Origin: Verrucomicrobiales bacterium
Lineage (GTDB): Bacteria > Verrucomicrobiota > Verrucomicrobiia > Verrucomicrobiales > DEV007
Length of the DNA stretch: 47,037 nt
Direction of reading: 5' to 3'
Assembly (NCBI GenBank): GCA_016795385.1
Contig: JAEUHI010000044.1
Coordinates: forward strand, 1-47,037
Made by a program: the position numbers and the translations under genes. This document shows, one piece after another, positions 31,776 through 39,858 of this stretch. The first letter of the stretch is position 1. Each line of letters opens with the position of its first letter. Under the pieces are notes generated by a model that searched no databases, was not told the DNA's origin, and saw nothing but the letters and a program-made list of their open reading frames with translations.

Positions 31776-32510
31776 TCACCACTTCATCACCTTGCCCAAA
31801 AAGGCTTTCACGATGGCGGACTGAGGGTGATCGAAGAGGTCGGTGGCGGATCCCGATTCCACGACCTTGCCGCCGCCGAGAAAAACGACGGCATCGGCCG
31901 AACCGCGGGCGAATCCCATCTCATGGGTCGAGAGGATGATGCGCTGGCCACCCTGACAGAGCTCTTCGATGAGATCGAGGACCTCGGCCTTCATCTCCGG
32001 ATCGAGGGCCGAGGTGGGTTCGTCGAGGAGGAGGAGGGCGGGATCGTGCGCCATGGCGCGCGCGAGGGCGATGCGCTGCTGCTGGCCGCCGGAGAGCTGT
32101 ACGGGATGTTTTTCGAGATGGGCGCTCATGCCGAAACGCGCCACGACCTCGCGGGCGCGTTCGCCGGCTTCATCGCGTTTCCATCCATGCACCTCGACGA
32201 GAGGCAGGACGATGTTCTCCAGCGCGGTGAGGTGGGGAAAGAGGTTGAAGGATTGGAAGAGGAATCCATTCCGGCGACGCCACACGCGCAGGGTTTCCTC
32301 ATCGTGCGGCACCTCTTTGCCGTCGATGCGGATCGAGCCGGCGTCCGGTCTTTCAAGTCCGCCGAGGAGGCGGAGCAGGGTCGACTTGCCTCCACCGGAG
32401 GGACCGATCAAGGCGAGCACCTTCACCGCGTCGCCGAGGGCGAGATCGATCCCGTCGGCGGCGCGGGTCGCGCCGTAGTGTTTGGTGAGGCCCTGGATCT
32501 CAATGCTCAT
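31776..32510 (-). CDS. Polar amino acid ABC transporter, ATP-binding protein (GlnQ type)
   Basis: 244 residues from the ATG at 32510. Walker A GPSGGGKST, Q-loop FLFQSFNLFPHLTALENI, signature LSGGQQQRIALARAMAHDPA, Walker B LLLDEPTSALDPE and switch His in STHEMGFAR are all intact. The Q-loop and FNLFPHLTALEN wording are those of the glutamine/histidine-type amino acid importers. The start lies within the last 11 bases of the permease gene. With the permease it would form the membrane part of an importer, but no substrate-binding protein gene is nearby. Confidence 0.95.
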   Translation of the reverse strand: MSIEIQGLTKHYGATRAADGIDLALGDAVKVLALIGPSGGGKSTLLRLLGGLERPDAGSIRIDGKEVPHDEETLRVWRRRNGFLFQSFNLFPHLTALENIVLPLVEVHGWKRDEAGERAREVVARFGMSAHLEKHPVQLSGGQQQRIALARAMAHDPALLLLDEPTSALDPEMKAEVLDLIEELCQGGQRIILSTHEMGFARGSADAVVFLGGGKVVESGSATDLFDHPQSAIVKAFLGKVMKW

Positions 32511-33237
32511 AACGGTAGCGGCGCTCGAGATGACGGCTGAGGAGGGAGATCGGGAAAGTGAGGAGGAAATATCCGAGAATGAGCGGCAGGTAAGCCTCGA
32601 AGGTGGCGTAGGTGTTCGCATTCGCCTCGCGCGCCTGCATCGTGAATTCGTGCACGCTGATGACGAAGAGCAGCGAGGAATCCTTCACCAGGTTCGCGAA
32701 CTGGCCCGCTGAAGCAGGGAGGACGCGCCGCACCGCCTGAGGGATGACGACGAATCGGTAGGTCTGCGCCCCGGTAAAGCCGATCGCCCGCGCCGAGAGC
32801 CACTGCGAGGAAGGAATCGACTCGATCCCGCCACGGAAGATCTCGGAAAGGTAGGCCCCCGAGAAACACGAGAGCACGACGATGCCGACGCCGAGGCTGC
32901 TGTGCCAGTCGATCGCATTGGCGATGAGGTAATAGCCGATGAGAATCTGCGTCAGCAGGGGCGTGCCGCGGATCACTTCGACATAGACGCGGCAGAGAAA
33001 GGCGGGCAGGCGGTGCCCGGACAGCTGTCCCGCGGTGAGGAGGGCGCCGATGAAGACGCTGAGGAAGAGCGAGGCGAGCGAGATCAGCAGGGTGACGAGC
33101 CAGCCGGAAACGAGGTTGTTCCGATAGGGTGCGATCGCCTCCCAGCGGTAGTCATGCGTCGCGACGACCCAGACCACGAAGATGAAGGTCGTGAGAAGGA
33201 CGACGGAAACAAAGGTGCTGAGGGCGGCTTTCCACAC
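32500..33237 (-). CDS. Polar amino acid ABC transporter, permease (HisM/GlnP type)
   Basis: 245 residues with about five membrane helices. The conserved EAA loop region has ARAIGFTGAQTYRFVVIPQA, which contacts the ATPase, and the substrate-path start has YVEVIRGTPLLTQILIGYYL, typical for the HisM family. It heads the pair with the ATPase and starts 18 bases after a small unknown gene. A single permease subunit would act as a homodimer. Substrate, inferred from family only, is a polar amino acid. Confidence 0.93.
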   Translation of the reverse strand: MWKAALSTFVSVVLLTTFIFVVWVVATHDYRWEAIAPYRNNLVSGWLVTLLISLASLFLSVFIGALLTAGQLSGHRLPAFLCRVYVEVIRGTPLLTQILIGYYLIANAIDWHSSLGVGIVVLSCFSGAYLSEIFRGGIESIPSSQWLSARAIGFTGAQTYRFVVIPQAVRRVLPASAGQFANLVKDSSLLFVISVHEFTMQAREANANTYATFEAYLPLILGYFLLTFPISLLSRHLERRYRYEH

Positions 33238-33255
33238 GGCTTTGAGGAATACGGA

Positions 33256-33675
33256 TCAAGTGGGGGTGGCGGTCATCGGATGGGTCGGCTCATCCTGGCC
33301 GGGAGCGACTCGCTCGAGTCGGGCGATGCGAAAGAGCAGCCCGCGTGCCACCGCGATCTCGGCCTCGAGGACGGCGGTGAGGGTTTCCTCCAAGGTCTCC
33401 CCATCAACAGCGGCACTCAGATCGAGACGCAATTCGCCGCGGAGGAGGGCGGCGGAAGACTCACCATGGGCGTCACCCTCCGGCGTGAGGCTCACCTCCG
33501 TCCTGACCGTGCCGAGTGTTTCCCTCAGGCGGGCCTTGAGAGACTCGATGAGGTCTTTGCCATCGAAGGCATCGAGATCATGATCGGCCTTGATCGAGAC
33601 CATGGCCACGAGCCCGCTCCGGAGTTCTCCTCCGGCTTCACGGTCTCCATCGATCTCAGAAGGTTCGTTGCTCAT
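33256..33675 (-). CDS. Unknown cytoplasmic protein in the ABC transporter operon
   Basis: 139 residues, acidic, no signal or membrane segment. It reads as alternating helix and strand: LVAMVSIKADHDLDAFDGKD, LIESLKARLRETLGTVRTEV and LTAVLEAEIAVARGLLFRIA. Small repeats of amphipathic helices are seen but no known domain. It is 3 bases after the membrane HEXXH gene and 18 bases before the permease gene, so it belongs to their operon. The role cannot be stated. Confidence 0.65.
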   Translation of the reverse strand: MSNEPSEIDGDREAGGELRSGLVAMVSIKADHDLDAFDGKDLIESLKARLRETLGTVRTEVSLTPEGDAHGESSAALLRGELRLDLSAAVDGETLEETLTAVLEAEIAVARGLLFRIARLERVAPGQDEPTHPMTATPT

Positions 33676-33678
33676 CGT

Positions 33679-34500
33679 TCAAAACCACCGGCTCACTTCC
33701 ACGCCGGTCTCGACGAAGCGGGGAATGAAGGTGCAAAGATTTTCCCAGAAGGAGGAAAAGAATCCCCGGAAACTGGCCGTGGGCGAGGCCACGATGAGCA
33801 TGCCGCAAAGGAGGAGGACGTTCGCCGCGAAGATGACGGTGAAAGAAAAGAGACGGCCGTTCTGATCGACGTCGCTCTGCTTCCGGCACACCATCCAGAC
33901 GGTGAAGCTGAGGTGGAACATCCAGGTGAATCCGATCATGGCATAGAGCCACACGGGATCGGGATGCAGGTGGTCGGCGACGACCCAGCGGAAAATGATC
34001 CAGCCGAGGATCCCGACCGCGCTGTAAAACGGGAAGAAGTAGGGTGAGAGGGAGATGAGGAAATTCGTGCGGTCGGTGACGACGAAACCGGCCTCGGGCT
34101 TGACGGAGATATCCGTGATTTTTCCCCGGAAAAGGATCACGAAGAGCGCGTGGGTCCACTCATGCCCGGCGACGTAGACTGCCAGCATCGGACGACACCT
34201 CGCGAAAATGAAAAGCACCAGCCACAAGGCTCCGCCGAGCCCGAAGAAGGCGAACTCGCGCGTGCGCCAGTAGGCGGCGGCGAGGGTGTCGGCCTGCAGG
34301 AGGACGACGAAGGTTTCGAAAAGAATCCAGCAGAGCGGGAGCAGGAAGATGCCGATGACGAACTTCAACCGCAGGAGCGCGGGCGACCACGGATCGGAAA
34401 ACAAATTCCCCGCGGTCTGGGTGACGAAGGCGGCGAGACCTTGGGGCGGCTGGGGTTTCCGCCCTTTCGATCGGTTGCCGGACTTCGTTCTGCGGGCCAA
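33679..34500 (-). CDS. Membrane protein with an HEXXH motif, putative metalloprotease
   Basis: 273 residues if started at the TTG at 34500; the frame is open to a GTG at 34539, but that codon lies inside the terminator hairpin behind efp, so the shorter form is preferred. Six or seven hydrophobic helices are seen, among them LKFVIGIFLLPLCWILFETF and FFGLGGALWLVLFIFARC. Within one helix is VAGHEWTHALFVILF, an HEXXH (HEWTH) of the kind found in site-2-type or related membrane metalloproteases. A second metal ligand (Asp or Asn in a later helix) is not obvious. Cleavage activity is inferred. It lies 3 bases before the unknown protein gene in the same operon. Confidence 0.72.
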   Translation of the reverse strand: MARRTKSGNRSKGRKPQPPQGLAAFVTQTAGNLFSDPWSPALLRLKFVIGIFLLPLCWILFETFVVLLQADTLAAAYWRTREFAFFGLGGALWLVLFIFARCRPMLAVYVAGHEWTHALFVILFRGKITDISVKPEAGFVVTDRTNFLISLSPYFFPFYSAVGILGWIIFRWVVADHLHPDPVWLYAMIGFTWMFHLSFTVWMVCRKQSDVDQNGRLFSFTVIFAANVLLLCGMLIVASPTASFRGFFSSFWENLCTFIPRFVETGVEVSRWF

Positions 34501-34518
34501 GGGAAAACGGACGTGGTG

Positions 34519-34549
34519 AAAAACGGGACACCGTCTCACGGCTCCCCGT
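34519..34549 (-). terminator. Rho-independent terminator downstream of efp
   Basis: On the minus strand, ACGGG and CCCGT form an outer stem around an inner CCGT/ACGG stem with a 3-base loop, followed by a run of T. The structure begins about 34 bases after the efp stop. It suggests efp is transcribed apart from the following membrane-protein genes. Confidence 0.55.
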
Positions 34550-34582
34550 CTTTGACGAAGCCTCGATCGTGGTCAGCGGGAA

Positions 34583-35143
34583 TCAGGCCCGGCTGACGTA
34601 CTTCTTGTCTTCGCTGCTGACGCGGATGCGATCGCCGGGATTGATGAAAAGGGGCACCTGGAGGCGGAGGCCGGTCTGCACGGTGGCCTCCTTCGTCGCG
34701 GCGGTGGCGGTATCGCCCTTCACGCCGGGAGCGGACTCGGTCACCTCGAGCTCGATGCTCGGCGGGAGTTCGATGGTCACGGCCTTGCCGTCGACGAAGA
34801 GCACTTCGACCATGAGACCGTCGATGAGCAGATCCTTGCTATCCTCGATGAACTCCTCCTGAAAGGTGACGGTGTCATAGGTGGCCGGATCCATGAAGTG
34901 GTAGCCGACCTGATCGTGATAGCTGAACTCGAGCTTCTGGCGCTCGGACTGGACAATCTCCACCTTGTCGCTCGAGGCGAAACGGATGTCCTTGGTCTTG
35001 CCGGTCTTGAAAGAACGGACCGTGGCCATGACGAGGGCGTTGCCTTTGCCGGGAGTGCGGTGCTCGGTACCGGTGACGATGCCGAGTTCATTATTGTAGC
35101 TGATGCACTGTCCGCGCTTGAGTTGGGTTGCGACGATGGCCAT
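34583..35143 (-). CDS. efp: Elongation factor P
   Basis: 186 residues in three beta domains. The tip loop that enters the peptidyl-transferase centre reads EHRTPGKGNALVMA with K33, the position modified in many EF-Ps. The modifying enzymes are not in the window. The central part has DQVGYHFMDPATYDTVTF, and the end NPGDRIRVSSEDKKYVSR is typical for domain III. EF-P relieves ribosome stalling at polyproline; the Pro-rich proteins in this window are plausible clients. Start at 35143, with a perfect AAGATT/AATCTT hairpin about 25-40 bases upstream. Confidence 0.95.
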   Translation of the reverse strand: MAIVATQLKRGQCISYNNELGIVTGTEHRTPGKGNALVMATVRSFKTGKTKDIRFASSDKVEIVQSERQKLEFSYHDQVGYHFMDPATYDTVTFQEEFIEDSKDLLIDGLMVEVLFVDGKAVTIELPPSIELEVTESAPGVKGDTATAATKEATVQTGLRLQVPLFINPGDRIRVSSEDKKYVSRA

Positions 35144-35165
35144 GGGAAAAAGGGGGCGTTTAGTT

Positions 35166-35181
35166 AAGATTTGTTAATCTT
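35166..35181 (-). promoter_or_regulatory. Inverted repeat in the efp leader
   Basis: AAGATT at 35166-35171 and AATCTT at 35176-35181 make a perfect 6-bp inverted repeat with a 4-base loop in an AT-rich stretch 23 bases upstream of the efp start. It could be an operator or a leader hairpin. No partner site was found. Confidence 0.35.
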
Positions 35182-35276
35182 CTCTCGGTGGAGACCGGAA
35201 TATTGCCATCGATTTGATCGATCACAAGATCGGAAATAACGATTTGAGGGCTGTCGGACCGCCCGGAGAGTGGCGC

Positions 35277-36008
35277 ATGTCCGAATCGGCCTCGCTTTCA
35301 CCGAACTCCCCGCGAACCGCCCTGAGGTGGATTTTGCTGCTCCCGGCGTTGTTCGTGCCCTTCATTCTTTCGTTTTTTTACTTCGTCTATTTTCCAGGCA
35401 CGGCCTTCGGCAATGCATTCTACGGAGTGCACAAGGTCTTCCTCATCGCCTGGCCGCTGCTCTGCGTGCTGCTGATCCTGCGCGAGCCGATGATCGATCG
35501 GACGCGTCCGAAGCGCCATCTCGCGTCGCTCGTGCCGGGCACGCTCTTCGGCATCGTCGTGACCGGGCTGATGTTCCTCCTCCTCGAAGCCTCGCCGATG
35601 GGTGCGGTCTTTGCGGAGAACGAGACGAAAATCGTCCAGCGCATCCACGATCTCGACGTAGCGGAGCGTTTCGTCGCGTTCGCCCTCTTCATTTCCTTCA
35701 TCCATTCGGCGATGGAGGAATTTTACTGGCGCTGGTTCGCCTTCGGCCAGGCGAAACGACTGATGCCAAAACCCGTCGCTCACATGGTCGCGGCGACGGG
35801 TTTCGCCTTGCATCACATCGTGGTCCTGAGCCAGTTTTTCCCCATGGGCTGGGCACTCGCACTGGGTGCCTGCGTCGCGATCGGCGGAGCCTTCTGGAGC
35901 TGGCAGGCGGACCGATACAACAGCCTGCTCGGCCCGTGGTTCAGTCACCTCCTCGTCGATCTGGGGCTGATGTGGGTGGGCTGGGAGGCGCTGCAGGGTT
36001 CGCTTTGA
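35277..36008 (+). CDS. CPBP-family intramembrane metalloprotease
   Basis: 243 residues from the ATG at 35277, with GGAGAG about 6 bases upstream, one of the few clear Shine-Dalgarno sites in the window. About seven membrane helices. CPBP motifs: SAMEEFYWRWFAFGQ (EExxxR-like), GFALHHIVVL and GPWFSHLLVDLGL. These His and Glu residues form the metal site of Rce1/CAAX-type proteases and their bacterial relatives. The substrate is unknown; bacterial members act in bacteriocin immunity, protein processing or stress response. Confidence 0.9.
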   Translation: MSESASLSPNSPRTALRWILLLPALFVPFILSFFYFVYFPGTAFGNAFYGVHKVFLIAWPLLCVLLILREPMIDRTRPKRHLASLVPGTLFGIVVTGLMFLLLEASPMGAVFAENETKIVQRIHDLDVAERFVAFALFISFIHSAMEEFYWRWFAFGQAKRLMPKPVAHMVAATGFALHHIVVLSQFFPMGWALALGACVAIGGAFWSWQADRYNSLLGPWFSHLLVDLGLMWVGWEALQGSL

Positions 36009-36044
36009 TCGGCAACCACGGCCCGCCCGCGGAGTTTCAGCGAG

Positions 36045-37109
36045 ATGCGAAATCCGATCCTTTGGCGCTCCTTTCTTTCCGGTGGGGTTTGTCTGCTCCT
36101 TTCCACTCCGCTCCTCGCCCAGAGGCCCGGCCCGGGCGGACCGGGTGGTCCTGGCGGACGCCCCTTGCGGCAGCACACCGCGACCGAAGCCAAACCGATC
36201 GACCTGGTCCCCGCCACGGAAGAGGCCCCCGGTGAAAACCAGGTCGCCATCGGCGAAAAGGAAGACGCCCGCACCGTTTCCTCGAACGCCATCCCCGATC
36301 ACCTCGTCGGTCCCTTCCCCAACCGTGGCAATCCGCATGAGATCGCACCCCAGGCCTTTTCCTTCGAAGTGCCGGCCCAACCCGAAATCGCCGCGGAGAT
36401 CACTCCTCTCGCGCTCTCGCCCTTCGGCTTCGCCGTGAACGGAGTGTTCTTTGATCCGGGCGCGGCGGAATTCTGGCAGGGCGACCGGGATTCCGGCTGG
36501 CAATACGAAGCTCTCGGAGGTGCCGTGCCCCTGGGCCTCGACGAGAACCACGCCCACGTCCAGCCCACGGGCACCTATCACTATCATGGACTGCCGACGC
36601 TGCTTTTGAAACGGCTCAACGCCACGGAGACCCGGCATTCCCCGCAGATCGGATGGGCCGCGGATGGCTTTCCCATCTACGCGAGGACGGGACACGCCGA
36701 TCCGAAAGACCCAACCTCCTCCGTGAAGGTGCTGCAGTCGAGCTGGAGGCTGAAGAAAGGAAACCGTCCCGACGGACCCGGCGGGGCGCACGACGGAGCT
36801 TTCGTGCAGGACTACGAATACATCGCCGGTTCGGGCGATCTCGATGAATGCAACGGTCGCTTCTGCGTGACGCCGGAGTTTCCCGAAGGCACCTATGCTT
36901 ATTTCCTCACCGATGCCTTTCCCGTCATCCCGCGCGCTTTCCGCGGCACGCCCGTGAGTCTGCGTGCGGAGGGACCTCCGGGGTTCGGCGGTCCGCGCGG
37001 CCCTGGCGGCCCTGGAGGTGAAAAAGGCAAAGGTCCACGAGGTCCCGGCGGACGTCCTCCCGGGCCTCCCGGCGAGGGTCGCCCTCCGCGCGGTGAATTT
37101 CCCCGCTGA
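36045..37109 (+). CDS. Secreted YHYH-domain protein with Gly/Pro-rich collagen-like ends
   Basis: 354 residues. A signal peptide (WRSFLSGGVCLLLSTPLLAQ) is followed by a short RPGPGGPGGPGG tract, then the YHYH domain: GFAVNGVFFDPGAAEFWQGD, LGLDENHAHVQPTGTYHYHG (the name-giving motif) and IGWAADGFPIYARTGHADP. A C-terminal tail of about 40 residues is built from Gly-Pro-Gly triplets with Lys and Arg (GPRGPGGPGGEKGKGPRGPG). The His-rich core suggests metal binding. Proteins of this kind are widespread in marine bacteria and poorly understood. The tail could bind surface polymers or form a triple helix; that is inference. Confidence 0.85.
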   Translation: MRNPILWRSFLSGGVCLLLSTPLLAQRPGPGGPGGPGGRPLRQHTATEAKPIDLVPATEEAPGENQVAIGEKEDARTVSSNAIPDHLVGPFPNRGNPHEIAPQAFSFEVPAQPEIAAEITPLALSPFGFAVNGVFFDPGAAEFWQGDRDSGWQYEALGGAVPLGLDENHAHVQPTGTYHYHGLPTLLLKRLNATETRHSPQIGWAADGFPIYARTGHADPKDPTSSVKVLQSSWRLKKGNRPDGPGGAHDGAFVQDYEYIAGSGDLDECNGRFCVTPEFPEGTYAYFLTDAFPVIPRAFRGTPVSLRAEGPPGFGGPRGPGGPGGEKGKGPRGPGGRPPGPPGEGRPPRGEFPR

Positions 37110-37115
37110 CCGGCA

Positions 37116-38330
37116 TCAGGCGGCCGACCGCTTGGGATCGCGGAAGAAGATCAGGAAGATCACGAGGACGCCGAGCGCTCCCCAGGCCGGCAGTTGCCAG
37201 ATCGCGGCCCAGTCGTAATCCAGACCAGCATCAGGAACATCCAACTTGTGATTCTGTCGCACGTTACCGGCGAGAAAGGTACCAATCAGGTTCCCGATGC
37301 CCCAGAGAATAAAGGCAATGAAGCCTTGCGCTGCTGCCCGGGTTCGTTCGCCCGCTTCTTCATCGACGTAGAGTTGTCCTGCGATGAAGAGAAAATCGTA
37401 GCATGCGCCGTGGAGAAGAATAGCTGCAAAGATCAGGGGAGCCATTAATTCTCCGGCCCCAACGCTCCCCGAGAGTGCGAAGTACCGAGCTACCCAGCAG
37501 GCAATTCCCATAAAGATTGTTTTCTTGTAGCCGAAACGCTTCAAGAAGTAGGGAAGAAACAGAAAAAAGATTACATCCGAGATTTGTGCGAATGACATCT
37601 TCAGAAGCACGTTATCCCATTCCAAATCCGTCAGATACTGGGTGAGATTCACAAAATAGAAGTAAAGGGGAATACAAATGAGAAACATACAGGTGATGAA
37701 AATCGCGAAAGACGGCTTTTTCATGAGAGCAAGTGCGTCCAAGCCCAAGATCTCCGAGAGTTTGACATCCGCCCCCGTCTTCGTCGGAGGTGTATGTGGC
37801 AGAATCAACGAATAGAGGCCGAATAATATAGAAACAGCGCCCGCAATCTGAAACTGAATGGGCGACTTCGCCCCATCAACGAAATTGACCGCAACAAGTC
37901 CGCCGATCCATCCAATTGCCGAAAGCATCTTCACCCGCGGGAAATCGACCTTCGCATTCGCGAGGTGCGTCAGCGAGAGAGAGTTGCCCAAGGCCAGCGT
38001 CGGCACATAGAGCGCACAATACAGGATCAACATAGGATAAAACGTGCCGAAGCTTTTAAACGCGGGCAGGGCGAACAAGACCGCACCGCCTGCGATCCCA
38101 AAAACGGCGAGCAGTTTCTCGGAAGCGAAGAACCGGTCGGCAATCAGCCCTACGATAAACGGAGAGATGATCGCCCCGATCGCGAAAGCTCCGTAGGCTA
38201 ATCCAATCTGATTTCCATTAAAGCCCAGCGTGTTCTCAAGATAGGGAGATAAGCTGACATACCAACATCCCCAGATGAAATACTGGAGGAACATGAAGGC
38301 GGAGAGTTTGGCTTTGAGCGCGGTCTGCAT
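37116..38330 (-). CDS. MFS nucleoside:proton symporter-type permease with a low-GC core
   Basis: 404 residues from the ATG at 38330. Twelve membrane helices of the NupG/XapB-like nucleoside symporter branch of MFS: AFMFLQYFIWGCWYVSLSPY, FAIGAIISPFIVGLIADRFF, LYVPTLALGNSLSLTHLANA and YVDEEAGERTRAAAQGFIAF. Substrate is inferred from family. Base use is odd: the middle, about 37210-38260, is near 38-50% GC with A/T-ending codons, while about 90 bases at the 3' end and 70 at the 5' end match the GC-rich surroundings. This suggests replacement of the gene core by foreign DNA. No frameshift was seen. Confidence 0.88.
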   Translation of the reverse strand: MQTALKAKLSAFMFLQYFIWGCWYVSLSPYLENTLGFNGNQIGLAYGAFAIGAIISPFIVGLIADRFFASEKLLAVFGIAGGAVLFALPAFKSFGTFYPMLILYCALYVPTLALGNSLSLTHLANAKVDFPRVKMLSAIGWIGGLVAVNFVDGAKSPIQFQIAGAVSILFGLYSLILPHTPPTKTGADVKLSEILGLDALALMKKPSFAIFITCMFLICIPLYFYFVNLTQYLTDLEWDNVLLKMSFAQISDVIFFLFLPYFLKRFGYKKTIFMGIACWVARYFALSGSVGAGELMAPLIFAAILLHGACYDFLFIAGQLYVDEEAGERTRAAAQGFIAFILWGIGNLIGTFLAGNVRQNHKLDVPDAGLDYDWAAIWQLPAWGALGVLVIFLIFFRDPKRSAA

Positions 38331-38436
38331 GGCGGTGGGGATGGGATTGCGCCGATTGGACGGGCTGCGGGATGACAAGTCAAGGTTTTCACCGCCTAGG
38401 CGCGATGAAGGGAGGACCCACCCCTGTCCCCGCCGC

Positions 38437-39840
38437 TCAGATCAACTGCCGTTTCTTCACGTTGAGATACTGGCTCACCGTCTCGGCGCACAGTTCCTCG
38501 TGGTCGGGGATCCCGAGTTCCACTCCGAGATGGCGGAGTTTGTTGGCGGTCTCGCGGAGTTCCTGCCACTGGAAATGTCCGGCGAGGTTTTCGTAGACCT
38601 CGCCGGTGGTCCCGGGGATGCGCTGGGGTGAAAAGAGCGGATGCGCCGCCTCGGGCCGCACCATGTTCACGAGCACGAGGTGCTGCCGGTTGATCAAGGG
38701 CAGGGCCTGGTAAAAATGCTCGGCGGTGAGCGGATCACTGAGGTCGATCAACATCACGAGGAGAGCCCGCCGCGTGAGCCGCTGCCGCAGGGCGATCATG
38801 AGCTGCTCGAAATCCGGCGCGACCGGTTTGGGCTCGAGCGTGTAAAGCGCGTCGCGAACGAGGTTGTAGTGGCCTTTCCCGTTCTTCGCGCGGATGAAGC
38901 GATCCTCCTTGTCGGCGAAGCTGATGAAGCCAAAGAGATCGCCCTGTCGCTCGGCGACCGAGGCGAGGATGAGGGAGCAATGGAGAAACTTTTCCAGCTG
39001 CGTCGTCACGAGCCATTCGCCACCGGCGGAGTCCTCGCGATGGAGCCAGTCATCCTCGGGCGCATTCGCCGCAGGCACGCGGATCTCGCGGGCGCTGAGC
39101 CGTGAATGATCGACGATGACGTAGACCTCCTGGGTGCGTTCGATCTGATAGGTGCGCGTCACCGGATTGCGGCGGCGGGCGGTCGCTTTCCAATCGACAT
39201 CGGTGTAATCGTCGCCGGGCTGATACTCCCGCAACTGCTCGAAATCGCGCCCTTTGCCCACCTGCCTGACGAGGTGGCTGCCATCATTCCCCCGCATCAG
39301 GAAGACGCTGGAAAGTCGGCGACGTTCGGCATGCAGATCGGGATAGACGCGCACCTCGGTGACGAGCGGCATGGTCCGCCGCATCAACCAGAGGCCGAAG
39401 CGCGAACGGGTCTCGAGATGCGCCCGATCGAGAAAAAAGCGTCCCCGGCGCAAGGGGAGCAGCGGGTAATCGAAGCTGCGTTGTTTACCCGCGGCGAGAT
39501 CCTCGATCCTCCCGACGATTTCACCCTCGGCACGAAAATCGGCGGGGATCTCGAGGCCATAGCGCAACCAAGGAAGGGCGGCACCGTGGTTCGCGAGCGT
39601 CAGTGGCACGGGCAATTCGCGTCCCTTTGTGCAGCGGATCAACTCGGGCGTTTCCAGCGTCAAGCGCTCGAGCAAACCCCGCGAAAGGACGAGGTCGGCG
39701 AGGGCGCACAAGACGACCAGGATGACGAGGAGCACGGCGGGGATCCGGTCGACGCCCTCGGCATAGACCCACCACGAGGCGGCCGGAGTCACGACGAGGA
39801 GCGCGACCCAGAGCAAGGGGAGATGGGGCACCGCTCGCAT
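38437..39840 (-). CDS. DUF58 domain protein, partner of the MoxR ATPase
   Basis: 467 residues from the ATG at 39840. Two N-terminal membrane helices (LPLLWVALLVVTPAASWWVY and AVLLVILVVLCALADLVLSR) are followed by a beta-rich domain with the DUF58 core REYQPGDDYTDVDWKATARR, and a vWA-like domain with VYVIVDHSRLSA, where the metal-binding pattern is D-x-S-R-x-S. It lies 18 bases after the MoxR gene. MoxR/DUF58 pairs are thought to act in maturation of protein complexes or in envelope stress. No transglutaminase-like or vWA companion gene follows, so the locus is a minimal pair. Confidence 0.9.
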   Translation of the reverse strand: MRAVPHLPLLWVALLVVTPAASWWVYAEGVDRIPAVLLVILVVLCALADLVLSRGLLERLTLETPELIRCTKGRELPVPLTLANHGAALPWLRYGLEIPADFRAEGEIVGRIEDLAAGKQRSFDYPLLPLRRGRFFLDRAHLETRSRFGLWLMRRTMPLVTEVRVYPDLHAERRRLSSVFLMRGNDGSHLVRQVGKGRDFEQLREYQPGDDYTDVDWKATARRRNPVTRTYQIERTQEVYVIVDHSRLSAREIRVPAANAPEDDWLHREDSAGGEWLVTTQLEKFLHCSLILASVAERQGDLFGFISFADKEDRFIRAKNGKGHYNLVRDALYTLEPKPVAPDFEQLMIALRQRLTRRALLVMLIDLSDPLTAEHFYQALPLINRQHLVLVNMVRPEAAHPLFSPQRIPGTTGEVYENLAGHFQWQELRETANKLRHLGVELGIPDHEELCAETVSQYLNVKKRQLI

Positions 39841-39858
39841 CACGATCGTTTTTTCCTC

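Noticed and set aside
34501..34539. GTG start at 34539 for the membrane HEXXH gene
   Set aside because: The codon falls inside a hairpin with a T-run that looks like the efp terminator, so a later start (TTG at 34500) is preferred.
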